A stretch of DNA of 64,000 nt. It comes from Scylla paramamosain (taxonomy: Eukaryota; Arthropoda; Malacostraca; Decapoda; Portunidae). The translations under genes were made by a program, and so were the position numbers. Below the pieces are notes generated by a model. The model made no database searches. It saw only the letters and a list, made by a program, of their open reading frames with translations, and had not been told where the DNA came from. Each line of letters starts with the position of its first letter. The stretch's first letter is position 1. Below are positions 10,528-23,692 of the stretch, piece by piece. The stretch spans positions 507,501-571,500 of the forward strand of contig NC_087193.1 of the NCBI RefSeq assembly GCF_035594125.1, given 5' to 3'.

Positions 10528-11719
10528 CGACCTGTCTTGGGGCGAACCTGCTTCCTCTGGCGAGAAGTCCGGGTCCGCTGTTCAGGTGGGGGTCCTGCAT
10601 GCTGGGAACGTTCGGAGTGAAGCTCGGATTTTGAGGGTCTTGGAGGGTCCTGACGTCGTGGAGAGTGGGGGGAGGAGGAAGTCCTTTTGGACTGTGTGTG
10701 CGCGGTGACAGAGGGGGCATTCTCCACATCCACTTCCTCTGCTTCTGGGTCTTACTCTTCTTCTTCCGATGGGGATGAGTACCCTTCCCCATCGGTGGCC
10801 AGGGGAGATGAGTCCTGCCCAGGCTGGGAGGGAGCAGGTCCTTCCTGGGGTCCTGGACAGGGCTCATTTTACCCGTTATAGCCCTGATGATGGCCTGGGA
10901 GGGAGGGTTGGGCGGCAGCTTGATGTCAGGGAGACCGTTCATTGCCAGACTAGCTGAGGGCGTGGTCTGGAAGGAACCCGGTGCGGCACAGTTCACCATG
11001 TGGGCGTGCATGACGCACACAAGGCCTGTAAGGTTCAGTCTCTATGTACTTTCGGAGGCTGGAGGAGAAGCTGCCTGGGCGTACGAGATGGAGGTGCTCC
11101 TTGTAGATTCCGTACGCAGACGCTCCTCCTTTTCTTTGTAGGCCTTCTTCCTGGCTGGACGGTGCATGGCCATGCAGCTATGAGCCTGGCCGCAGTGAAG
11201 GCACTGTTTGATTGGAGAGGAGCATTCTCTGAAGGTGTGGCCATTACTGCCACACTCAGAGCAGGGGCATTGCTTTGTCGAGTGGTCTTCTATGGCATAA
11301 CAGGTGTTACAAGTGAGGAGAGGGATGTACGTCTCCTCCTTTATCTGATGGGGAGGAACTGATATGGAGAAGAGGAGAAGGCCTTCTGAGCGTGCCCTAC
11401 GTGCCATTTCGCTTGACTGGAAGGTGAACTAAACAGTGTTGGACCTAGAGAATTTGTAGACGTCCTGTAATTTCGCCCAGGTCTGCACGCGTTCCACTTC
11501 TTTTTTCATCTCACATGCCTCATACTGGTAGACAAGGTCGTCCAGTCGGAAGCATAGGACAGTCCTCTGAGCTTTTAGGTCCGGGGGAAGAATGGCCGTG
11601 AAGTTTTCAGAAGAGAGTTTCTGCAGCACATCCTCTTGAAAGATAGCGTCCGTGTCCTTGTCTGTGGCCGTTAGGACAACCACAGAATCAGTAGTGGGGA
11701 TGAGACGAGTAACTCGCAC
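10514..11719 (-). pseudogene. Retrotransposon ORF1 (CCHC zinc-knuckle, gag-like), three frames
   Basis: Three minus-strand frames read in sequence: 11719-11429 (starts MRVTRLIPTTDS), 11407-11042 and 11020-10514. The middle one has clustered cysteine/histidine knuckles (C-N-T-C, C-S-E-C-G-S-N-G-H-T-F-R-E-C, then C-L-H-C-G-Q-A-H-S-C), as in nucleic-acid-binding ORF1 proteins of I and Jockey-like elements. The last is a proline- and lysine-rich tail. The breaks near 11410-11428 and 11021-11041 are frameshift or stop lesions. Together with the endonuclease and RT remnant at 9028-10527 this is one minus-strand element. Confidence 0.75.
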
Positions 11720-12175
11720 CGTTGGGGCAATAAGCTGCAGGAGGCGAGCTCCTTAGGCCGGGGCTGATTTATTTTGACACGCCCCATGGTTGGGGACACT
11801 GCGGACACTGGGGAATGTCACCGGAGCATTAAGAGGGCAGCTACTACTCCGACATAGCACTGGGTCACTGCACACTTCCACTTCACACTTGCACAGAGGG
11901 GGGGTATGTAATCCTGGGCACCGTGATGAAAGTCTTGGAACACTTGCTAAAGGGCGGGAGCACTGGGGAACTTCACTTGCACTCCCTGCGAGGTTTGGGT
12001 ATAATCCTGGGCACTGTGGGGGTGTGTACAAGCGAATCCTGGTCACTGCAGACAGGGGGGAACAGAGAGGATGCGCGCCTTATATGCTGCCCGCTCGGGA
12101 TCAGAACGAGCTACGCACTATGGGCGGAGCCGCTGATTGGCTGCTTTGTCGCGTGGCTCGATGAGGTGCCGCTTC
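11720..12175 (-). promoter_or_regulatory. GC-richer untranslated region between two minus-strand retroelements
   Basis: No coding. On the minus strand a TATA-like box (GCATATAAGGCGCGC) spans about 12088-12074, in a segment less AT-rich than its surroundings. Between 11895 and 12055 a motif AATCCTGGGCAC or AATCCTGGTCAC recurs three times. It can be read as the 5' promoter/UTR of the ORF1-EN element or as the 3' (pLTR-like) part of the Penelope-like element that ends here. I cannot decide which. Confidence 0.4.
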
Positions 12176-12600
12176 GTATATCTTTCTTGATTTCTTCATG
12201 CTTGGTAGGGCTTGAAGGTCTTCTGACTGAGTGTTTAACTTCAGATTATTTTCTTTTATGTGAAGGGCTTCTAAGATGCTTAGGCGTCGTCCATCGTTGC
12301 ATCCATCGATTATTTCTGTGCTTTCTTCTAGGGTTTTTCTTGTAATAGCGATGCCATGTTCTTCCATTAGATGTTTTTTTAGGGGCGCCTGCTGCTAAGT
12401 GTATTGTTAACCGTCGAGAGTGTTTTGTAGTAGTCATGCCGATGTAAGATGATGGTAGGCCTTCGCAGTTTCCCTGTTTGCAAGTAAATCTATATACGAC
12501 ATGTGACTTCTGCGTATCTTCTCTCTTGATTTCGGGGCTGTTCTTGAGGAGGAGGTGGCTCGTTTTCTTGTTTTTGAGTTTCTGTTAAAATATTTATCTA
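12176..12600 (-). mobile_element. Penelope-like element, GIY-YIG endonuclease fragment
   Basis: On the minus strand from about 12600 the reading is a KTSHLLLKNSPEIKRED-type linker, then a cysteine pair (FTCKQGNCEG), then SYIGMTTTKHSRRLT, the YIG half of a GIY-YIG nuclease as found C-terminal to the RT of Penelope-like elements. A further arginine/histidine segment and a glutamate-containing helix (EEHGIAITRKTLEE) follow. A 1-base shift in a T/A run near 12370-12378 moves the reading to another frame, which continues to a Leu-rich C-terminus. The RT domain is absent. Dead fragment. Confidence 0.75.
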
Positions 12601-12618
12601 TTATGACATCCTCCGGCC

Positions 12619-12746
<128 letters not shown>

Positions 12747-12769
12747 CATTTGCACTTTAACTGGTTTTC

Positions 12770-14990
12770 GGTATGAATTCATTTTTCTACAAGAGACTTG
12801 CTTTAGAGGACAGACTTGGTGACAGATTTTTTTCAATGAGAAATACGAGTGTAAGTGTGCAAGCTGCCTACTCTGGAAAGGCTCTTGTATCCAATGTAGG
12901 GAGGTGTGAAGGTGGACTGGCATGTATATGAAAGAAAAATTTGACATTTAAGGTAAAGGTGTTTCTGTTTGAGAAAGATTATATTGCTTTGCAATTACCA
13001 GTGAGTTATTTGAACATTCTTATAATAAATGTATATATGAGGAGTGTAACATGAGAAAGGAAGACACTTGAAGAATATCTTCACAGATGGTTTGCCTTGG
13101 AATATTTTAATTGTTTTAATCGATCATGATTTAAATTTCATTTTTATTTTAGGTGGTTTTGATGCAGATCCTTTTATGAGCAGAGCCTGGAACAACTTGG
13201 TGAGCTTTTGTGAGAGAAATTGTTTGTGTTGTCTGGATTTTAACGTGATGGACGATAACACTTTTCTTTTTATACCTTACAATAACTGCTACTGTAAGTG
13301 GTTAGATCATAATGTAGGAGGAAGCTCAAAGCATGTCTGTGTCAACCATGTTAAATTTCTTTATCAACTTGTCGGATCCGATCATTTACCAATGATAGGA
13401 AACGTTCACTTGGGTGTCTAACAATGGCTGTAGCACTATCAAAATTGAAAATGGAGATAACTGTTTTATCCAATGAAAAAAAAAAACCCTCCGTGATTTT
13501 TCAGATGCATTTCAAGATATTATTGGTAATACACGAGGCATTATGCCCTGCGAGGCACCTATATGGTGTAGTGCTGGTTGCCAGAAAGCTGACCATCTTG
13601 CACAAATTGAGGAGATTGATATGATAATTGGTGGTAACAAGTATATGAAAGAATTTTTGAAAGAGGCTAAGCAACAGTCTGATAAAACAAAGTGGTCTGG
13701 TGTTATTGACGGTGAAAATTATATTAATGATGTTATTGAAGTGTTTAGTAAGATATTTATGAATGGTGGTAACAGTGACTGTACAACAGATAAGAAAGAT
13801 GAGGAATGGCTTTTAAATAAACTGAAAGCTGCATGCAATGAAAAAGAGAAGTTTGATATGAAAAGTGGCCACTCTCACTTGTTGAGCCATGCACCACACC
13901 ATTTTGTAATGCGTGTAAGTTTTTATTTTTTTTTAAGAATGATGGTTTTAGTCATTGTTATATTGCTATGGAGTTAGTAAAAAGTGATATTAACCCTATC
14001 ATGAAGGATGTCAAGGGTAATGCTGCTGACCCTGCCAATTACACACCAGTCATGCTGTCTTCTTTGTTGAAACTTTTTTTAGAGGCTTTTTTTTTTTTTT
14101 AGATATTTTAGAAGAACCCCTTTTCTATAGGCAGTTGGGTTTTACTGAACATATGTCAACAAATGTTGCATTTGTGTGATTCCTTATACTACAATAAATG
14201 GTGAGGCATTTGGTGCTTTTGTAGATCTTTCCAAAGCCTTTCATAAAGTTAATGACATCTCTGAGGTAACCTGGTGGTACAAAGAAATATTCCACTTGAT
14301 ATTGTATTGACTCTCATCACTCATCTGAGGAACCAGAAGGCAAGAATGGGATATAATGGAAAGAAGGGAAATTATTTCTACATTAATGCAGGTGTGCGGC
14401 AAAGAGAAATTATGTCTCCGATTTTGTTTAAGTTGTATGTTGATGATGTGATTAAAACTATTTTCAAAATGAATATCGGATGCTGACTGGGTACATTAAG
14501 AATAAATATAATTACATATGCAGCTGACATTGTTGTGTTGTGTGATACATGGGGTGACCTTGATTCGATATTACAGACACTTGAAGACAGAGTAAGAGGT
14601 GTGACGCTGGACAAGTTTGACATGAAAACCTCGCCTCGGTCATTAAAAATGTTTATTAAGAAACTTAAGGATGGAGTGGCCATGATACCTCTTAATCAAA
14701 GTGCATTGTTTTTCACAGTAAGACTAAAATTACAACTAACGACAGTAGTGTAATCAGACTATATGAAACTGTGAATTGCCAGAAATATCTGGCACACTGG
14801 CTCACTCTTGACTTTTTATGGTAAATTTAGTTCAGTATTCATGAAGTTGAAGGACAAATGTTGGAACAATGTTATATTTATTTAAAGTCATACTGTGTAC
14901 CAGATTATGGACTACAATTCTGGAATAATGGAGTGACATTTTCTAGTAATATTTTCAAGGTTTTTGAGAGTACATATGTAAGTGGTATGG
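12770..14990 (+). mobile_element. Decayed non-LTR retrotransposon (EN + RT), family not resolved
   Basis: Conceptual reading in several frames shows an endonuclease: a LVSNVGRCEGGLAC-type strand near 12890, FDADPF near 13160 (usual GDFNA/D), WLDH near 13300, and the end SDHLPM near 13380. A linker of about 140 codons follows at 13543-13977. RT pieces come next: a DLSKAFHK segment near 14226, GVRQREIMSPILF near 14390-14430 (usual GVRQGxxLSP) and YVDDVI near 14437. There are numerous stops and frame changes. A minus-strand frame at 14378-14683 is a shadow. The RT resembles the remnant at 22826-23692 in its GVRQ motif. Confidence 0.65.
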
Positions 14991-15477
14991 AAAGATAAAG
15001 AAATGTTCATTTCGTGTGAGTAACCACGATATTAGTCATCACTGTGTCTTGCTTTTATTGAAACACCAGGCACCTTTAACACAAACTACATATTTCAACT
15101 CTTTTAACAACAACAACTTTCACATTTTTATTCTTAATAGGACAACGTTTTTAAATGCAATTAGGTATAAATAATTTTCCAAGTATTTAGAGAAAACATA
15201 TCTAGTTGATTCTTTTACATTATGATATTGATATTATTTTAGCATAAATCACTTGTGTGCAAATTCATGAACCCAGTACAGGATTTCATGTGTGCAATAC
15301 TGTGTCATCTACAACTTACTGTATATTATGAGAGAAAGAATGATGATGATGATGATGATAACTACTACTACTACTACTGCCAATAATAATAATAATAATA
15401 ATAAAAATAATAATAATAATAATAACAAATAATAATAATAATGAAAACGTCACACAAATGATGCGGGTTTTAAACTT
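14991..15477. other. Unique AT-rich spacer with ATG, TAC and TAA trinucleotide runs
   Basis: No coding signal. Short (ATG)n 15343-15358, (TAC)n 15362-15378 and (AAT)n 15383-15440 precede the 3' end of family J copy 2. Confidence 0.7.
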
Positions 15478-15904
15478 CTTTTTTTTTTATGTAGGAAGGA
15501 CACTGGCCAAGGGCAACAAAAATCTAATAAAAAAAATATGCCCACTGAAATGCCAGTCCCATAAAAGGATCAAAGCAGTGGTCAAAAATTGATGAATAAG
15601 TGTCGTGAAACCTCCCTCTTGAAGGAATTCAAGTCATAGGAAGGTGAAAATACAGAAGCAGGCAGGGAGTTCCAGAGTTTACCAGAGAAAGGGATGAATG
15701 ATTGAGAATGGTTAACTCTTGCGTTAGAGAGGTGGACAGAATAGAAGTGAGAGAAAGAAGAAAGTCTTGTGCAGCGAGGACGCGGAAGGAGGGGAGGCAT
15801 GCAGTTAGCAAGATCAAAAGAGCAGTTAGCATGAAAATAACGTTATGGTAGAAGACAGCTAGATATGCAACATTGCGGCGATGAGAGAGAGAGGCTGAAG
15901 ACAG

Positions 15905-17038
15905 TCAATTAGAGGAGAGGAGTTGATGAGATGAAAAGCTTTTGATTCCACTCTGTCTAGAAGAGCAGTATGAGTGGAACCCCCACAGACATGTGAAGCA
16001 TACGAGTACTCCATACATGGACGGATAAGGCCCTTGTACAGAGTTAGCAGGTGAGGGGGATGAGAAAATCTGGCGGAGACGTCTCAGAACACCTAACTTC
16101 ATAGAAGCTGTTTTAGCAAGAGATGAGATGTGAAGTTTCCAGTTCAGATTATAAGTAAAGGACAAACCGAGGATGCTCAGTGTAGATGACGGGGACAGTT
16201 GAGTTGAAGTGAAAAAGAGGGGATAATTGTCTGGAAGGTTGTGTCGAGTTGATAGATGGAGGAATTGAGTTTTTGAGGCATTGAACAATACCAAGTTTGC
16301 TCTGCCCCAATCAGAAATTTTAGAAAGATCAGAAGTCAAGCGTTCTGTGGCTTCCCTGCGTGATATGTTTACCTCCTGAAGGGTTAGACGTCTATGAAAA
16401 GACGTGGAAAAGTGCAGGGTGGTATCATCAGCGTAGGAGTGGATAGGAAAAGAAGTTTGGTTTAGAAGATCATTAATGAATAATAAGAAGAGAGTGGATG
16501 ACAGGACAGGACAGAAAGCTTTTGATATGTCCAAGGCAACAGCAAAAGTTTCACCAAAATCTCTAAAAGAGGATGACCAAGACTCAGTAAGGAAAGCCAG
16601 AAGATCACCAGTAGAGCGGCCTTGACGTAACCCATACTGGCGATCAGATAGAAGGTTGTGAAGTGATAGATGTTTAAGAATCTTCCTGTTGAGGATAGAT
16701 TCAAAAACTTTAGATAGGCAGGAAATTAAAGCAATAGGACGGTAGTTTGAGGGATTAGAACGGTCACCCTTTTTAGGAACAGGTTGAAAGTAGGCAAACT
16801 TCCAGCAAGAAGGAAAGGTAGATGTTGACAAATAGAGCTGAAAGACTTTGACTAGGCAAGGTGCAAGCACGGAGGCACACTTTCGGAGAACAATAGGAGG
16901 GACCCCATCAGGTTCATAAGCCTTCCGAGGGTTTAGGCCATCGAGGGCATGGAAAACATCATTGCGAAGAATTTCAATAGGTGGCATTAAGTAGTCAGAG
17001 GGTGGAGGAGAGGGACGAACAAGCCCAGAATCGTCCAA
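15905..17038 (-). pseudogene. Family J reverse transcriptase, internally deleted, 377 codons open
   Basis: Reverse transcriptase of copy 2, the enzyme that copies the element's RNA at the nicked target. It remains open for 377 codons. In order it shows the pre-finger region (RKAYEPDGVPPIVLRK), YRPIALISCLSKVFE, the QYGLRQGRSTGDLL finger, ALDISKAF (first catalytic aspartate) and YADDTTLHF (catalytic pair). Between ALDISKAF and LSSTLFLLF about 60 residues are missing compared with copies 3 and 7, including the GVPQGSV motif. The deletion keeps the frame. Enzyme activity is not expected. Confidence 0.85.
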
Positions 17039-17516
17039 GATAGAGTTTTTAGCAAAGGTTTGAGCGAAGAGTTCAGCTTTAGAAATAGATGTGATAGCAG
17101 TGGTGCTATCTGATTAAAACAGAGGACGGAAAGAAGTTATTGGAGATGTTTTTTGGCTAAATGCCAGAAATCACGAGGGGAGTTAGATCTTGAAAGATTT
17201 TGACATCTTCTGTTAATGAAGGAGTTTTTGGCTATTTGGAGAACAGACTTCGCATGGTTCCGAGCAGAAATATAAAGTGCATGAGATTCTGGCGATGGAA
17301 GGCTTAAGTACCTTTTGTGGGCCACCTCTCTATCATGTATAGCACGAGAACAAGCTGCGTTAAACCAAGGTTTAGAAGGTTTAGGACGAGAAAAAGAGTG
17401 AGGAATGTACGCCTCCATGCCAGACACTATCACTTCTGTTATGCGCTCAGCACACAAAGACAGGTCTCTGACACGGAAGCAGTAGTCATTTCAAGGAGAA
17501 TCAGGAAAATACCTCC

Positions 17517-18068
17517 TCATGTCCCCCAACTAGCAGAGGCAAAACGCCAGAGGCACCTTCGCTTAGGGAGATCCTCAGGAGGGATTGGAGCGATAGGACA
17601 AGATAAAGATATGAGATTGTGATCGGAGGAGCCCAACGGAGAAGAAAGGGTGACAGCATAAGCAGAAGGATTAGAAGTCAGGAAAAGGTCAAGAATGTTG
17701 GGCGTATCTCCAAGACGGTCAGGAATACGAATAGGGTGTTGCACTAATTGCTCTAGATCATGGAAGATAGCAAAGTTGTAGGCTAGTTCACCAGGATGGT
17801 CAGTGAAGGGAGAGGAAAGCCAAAGCTGGTGGTGAACATTGAAGTCTCCAAGAATGGAGATCTCTGCAAAAGGGACGAGAGTCAGAATGTGCTCCACTTT
17901 GGAAGTTAAGTAGTCAAAGAATTTCTTATAGTCAGGGGAGTTAGGTGAAAGGTATACAGCACAGATAAATTTAGTATGAGAGTGACTCTGTAGTCGTAGC
18001 CAGATGGTGGAAAATTCGGAAGATTCAAGAGATTCAAGGGCACTAGAGCAGGTAAAGTCCTTGCACAC
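17517..18068 (-). pseudogene. Family J endonuclease domain fragment, 183 codons
   Basis: Endonuclease/exonuclease/phosphatase-type fold of copy 2. Visible motifs are [22 protein letters not shown] (D and N of the active site), [10 protein letters not shown] and [11 protein letters not shown] (the D-H pair). The N-terminal third lies upstream, in a frame that is interrupted near 18069-18160. The same domain recurs in copies 4, 6, 7 and 8. Confidence 0.85.
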
Positions 18069-18658
18069 ATAAACGCAGCATCCAGCTTTGGATCGAAAAT
18101 GAGGATAGAGAAAGTAGGAGGGAACAGAAAAGGGGCTACTATCTAGGGCTACTAGTTGCCTCAGACACCTGAGTTTCAGTAAGGAAAAGAAGATGAGGTT
18201 TAAAAGAGGAGAGGTGGTGTTCTACAGATTGAAAATCAGATCTTAGACCGCGAATGTTGCAGAAGTTAATGAAGAAAAAGTTGGGGGGGGGGTGTCAAGA
18301 CACTTAAGGTCGTCAACAGAAAGGCAGTCCGACCTGGGGACATTTATGGTCCCCTCCCCAGATGGGGACTCCGAGGCTGATGTAGGAGTCGCCATGATGA
18401 TTTTAAAATTTTTGAGTTAAGGGTGTGTGTGTGTTATTAGGTGCTTGTAGTTTTTTGTGGAAGAGAGTTGTCTTTAGAGGGCAGGCTGTGACTGCCCCCC
18501 TGTGTTGTGAGACACAAAGGGAAACGTTCAGTGAGGTCACAGCTGGGTTTAATGATAAGTTCACAGCACCCCCTGAATAGTGCTTTAGATCTCACTGGGA
18601 ATAATTATCGTTCCGGCAGGTGTCTGCTGCCTCCTCCTCTTCTCTGATAGATAGAAAT

Positions 18659-18663
<5 letters not shown>

Positions 18664-18733
<70 letters not shown>
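18664..18733. repeat. (GA)n microsatellite
   Basis: About 35 pure units, separating copy 2 from a second piece of the family J 5' UTR. Confidence 0.97.
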
Positions 18734-18734
<1 letters not shown>

Positions 18735-18735
<1 letters not shown>

Positions 18736-18832
18736 TTTGTTTTTAAAACCTCCTGCTTGTAGTTCTTTGTGGAAGAGAGTTGTCTTTAGAGGGCAGGCTG
18801 TGACTGCCCCCTTTTGTTGTGAGATACAAACC
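18735..18832 (-). repeat. Duplicate piece of the family J 5' UTR
   Basis: The stretch with TGTGGAAGAGAGTTGTC, then GGGCAGGCTGTGACTGCCCCC, then GTGAGAYACAAA repeats 18455-18522 (5' UTR of copy 2) almost exactly and in the same orientation. Copy 7 also carries it at about 36537-36605. A short AAACCTCCTGCTTGT motif occurs at both ends of this piece. Confidence 0.85.
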
Positions 18833-18876
18833 TCCTGCTTGTCTCGATAGCATCTAACAAGCAGCAGTGATAATTA

Positions 18877-19330
<454 letters not shown>

Positions 19331-19390
19331 CTGCTTCGTTTGATCATTAATTTACTAGATTTAAGTCTATCTGCTTTTATTTGTCTACAA

Positions 19391-19392
<2 letters not shown>

Positions 19393-19432
<40 letters not shown>
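19393..19432. repeat. (AC)n microsatellite
   Basis: About 20 pure AC units. Confidence 0.97.

Positions 19433-21439
<2,007 letters not shown>

Positions 21440-21501
<62 letters not shown>
21440..21501. repeat. (GA)n microsatellite
   Basis: About 31 pure GA units. A short (TAG)n follows at 21529-21549. Confidence 0.97.
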
Positions 21502-21503
<2 letters not shown>

Positions 21504-21544
21504 CGTGTGTGTCTGTTTAACATAATACTAGTAGTAGTAGTAGT

Positions 21545-22825
21545 AGTAAAAAAAAAGTTTTTGAATCTATCCTCAACAGGAAGATTCTTAAACATCTATC
21601 ACTTCACAACCTTCTATCTGATCGCCAGTATGGGTTCCGTCAAGTCCGCTCTACTGGTGATCTTCTGACTTTCCTTACTGAGTCTTGGTCATCCTCTTTT
21701 AGAGATTTTGGTGAAACTTTTGCTGTTGCCTTGGATATATCAAAAGCTTTGATTTCCAAACTACCCTCCTACGGCTTCTATCCTTTTCTCTGTAACTTCA
21801 TCTCAAGTTTCCTTTCTGACCGTTCTATTGCTGCTGTGGTAGACGCTCACTGTTCTTCTCCTAAACCTATTAACAGTGGTGTTCCTCAGGGTTCTGTCCT
21901 GTCACCCACTATCTTCTTATTATTCATTAATGATCTAAACCAAACTTGGGGCAGAGCAAACTTGGTATTGTTCAATGCCTCAAAAACTCAATTCCTCCAT
22001 CTATCAACTCGACACAACTTTCCAGACAGCCATCCCCTCTTCTTCAATGACACTAAACTGTCCCCCTCTTCTACACTGAACGTCCTCGGTCTGTCCTTTA
22101 CTTATAATCTGAACTGGAAACTTCACATCTCATCTCTAGCTAAAACAGCTTCTATAAAGTTAGGTGTTCTGAGACGTCTCCGCCAGTTTTTTTCAACCCC
22201 CCAGCTGCTTCACATGTCTGGGGGGGTTCCACTCATACTGCTCTTCTAGACAGGGTGGAATCAAAAGCTTTTCGTCTCATCAACTCCTCTCCTCTAACTG
22301 ACTGTCTTCAGACTCTCTCTCACCGCCGCAATGTTGCATTTCTAGCTGTCTTCTACCGCTATTTTCATGCTAACTGCTCTTCTTATCTTGCTAACTGCAT
22401 GCCTCCCCTCCTCTCGCGGCTTCGCTGCGCAAGACTTTCTCCTTTTTCTCACCCCTATTCTGTCCACCTTTCTAACGCAAGAGTTAACCAGTACTTCTCT
22501 GATAAACTCTGGAACTCACTGCCTGCTTCGGTATCTCCACCTTCCTATGACTTGAATTCCTTCAAGAGGGAGGAACTTATTCATCAATTTTTCTCTGGTA
22601 AACTCTGGAACTCCCTGCCTGCTTCTGTATTTCCACCTTCCTATGTCTTGAATTCCTTCAAGAGGGAGGTTTCAAGACACTTATTCATCAATTTTTGACC
22701 ACTGCTTTGACCCTTTTATAGGATTTTTTATAGGATTTTACTGGCATTTCACTGGGCATTTTTTTTTGTTTATTGGATTTTTGTTGCCCTTGGCCAGTGT
22801 CCTTCCTACATAAAAAAAAAAAAAA
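21545..22825 (+). mobile_element. Family J non-LTR retrotransposon, copy 3 (RT to 3' end)
   Basis: 5'-truncated copy starting in the RT (KVFESIL-type) right after (TAG)n and A9. An open stretch of 172 codons at 21731-22249 holds a shortened DISKA-LISKL segment, VPQGSVLSPT and FINDLNQT. It then jumps straight to WGRANLVLF, so the YADD catalytic motif and about 45 residues are deleted in frame. A second deletion removes the usual FDRVWHKG. The C-terminal part at 22255-22698 contains a partial tandem duplication of the KLWNSLPASV segment (22500-22650). It ends at CCTACAT plus poly(A) at 22803-22825. Confidence 0.87.
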
Positions 22826-23692
22826 AATAGTCAGAAGAAAAATTGCCATATCCCTGTAAAACTAAATGATTTCTATCAATATTTTCGACACCTTGCTGAT
22901 GTTCACTGTAATGAAGTTGATGTAGGTACTCTAAATAACTCTTGACAACGCAAACAATGACCCTTCCCCAATACTTAATGATCCCATGGCCAAAGAAGAA
23001 ATGATGATAAATATAAAGAAATAAAAAAATGGTAAATCTCCAGGAATTGAAATGGTACTGAATGAGTATATAAAAAATACACAGAATATATTATATCCTC
23101 TCTATATAAACCTCTTTAATAAAATATTTGATATAGGTTTTATGCCAACTGACTGGTTAGCTGGTATAATAGTTCCACTGTATAAGAATAAGGGTGACAT
23201 CCAGGATGTTAACAACTACAAAGGGATCACCTTGCTTAGCTGTATGGGAAAACTGCTCACTTCCATATTGAATAAAAGATTGAGTAATTTCTCAGATACC
23301 ATGAATATTATTAATAAGACAGGCAGTTTTTAGGTATTGACATTGTACTTTAGACCATATTTTCTTACTCATATGTATAATTGATCTGTTTTTTCTGGAA
23401 GAAAAAGACGTTATTCTGTTTGTTTGTGGACTACAAAAAAGCCTTTGACATGATATGGCGAGAAGGACTTTGGTTTAAGTTGGTGAGGGAGAATGTGTAA
23501 GGCAAAATACTTAATGTCATCAAAAATATGTATAGCAGCATTAGGTCTTGTGTTATGTTGAACCAACAGGTCACGGATGCCTTGTGTGCAATGTAGGAGT
23601 CAGACAAGGGGGAAATTTATCACCTTTGCTCTTTGCCTTTTATATTAATGATATGGAGAATAAATTACTGGAACATGGTTGCAATTATACTA
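22826..23692 (+). mobile_element. RT fragment of a second LINE type, cut off by copy 4
   Basis: Starts right after the poly(A) of copy 3. The frame 23052-23333 reads as an RT palm/finger (FMPTDWLAGIIVPLYKNKG, then DVNNYKGITLLSCMGK), and later frames give SLDMIWREGLWFKL and [20 protein letters not shown] near 23595-23660. It stops abruptly at about 23692, where copy 4 begins, so copy 4 inserted into or next to it. Its motifs differ from family J and are closer to the element at 12770-14990. It is broken by stops, for example TAG at 23332. Confidence 0.7.

Larger units (their letters stand above)
15478..18634 (-). mobile_element. Family J non-LTR retrotransposon, copy 2 (nearly full length)
   Basis: Minus strand, with the 5' UTR from about 18634 to 18396. 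The presumptive start is ATG at 18396 (MATPTSASES). A FFINFCNIRGLRSD segment follows, with the N of the endonuclease, and LFLTETQ carries the catalytic E. The endonuclease continues at 18068-17517 with [12 protein letters not shown] and SSDHNL. A linker frame lies at 17457-17137. The RT spans 17038-15905 with SNYRPIAL, LDISKAF and SYADDTTL, and the 3' end CCTACAT plus poly(A) is at about 15478-15495. No ORF1 is visible. Lesions include breaks around 17500, 17120 and 15900 and an internal RT deletion at about 16510. It is the best guide to the family's structure. Confidence 0.88.

Noticed and set aside
10460..11362. Plus-strand frames of 60-120 codons across the ORF1/EN element
   Set aside because: Shadows of the minus-strand retroelement, which carries clear zinc-knuckle and endonuclease motifs.
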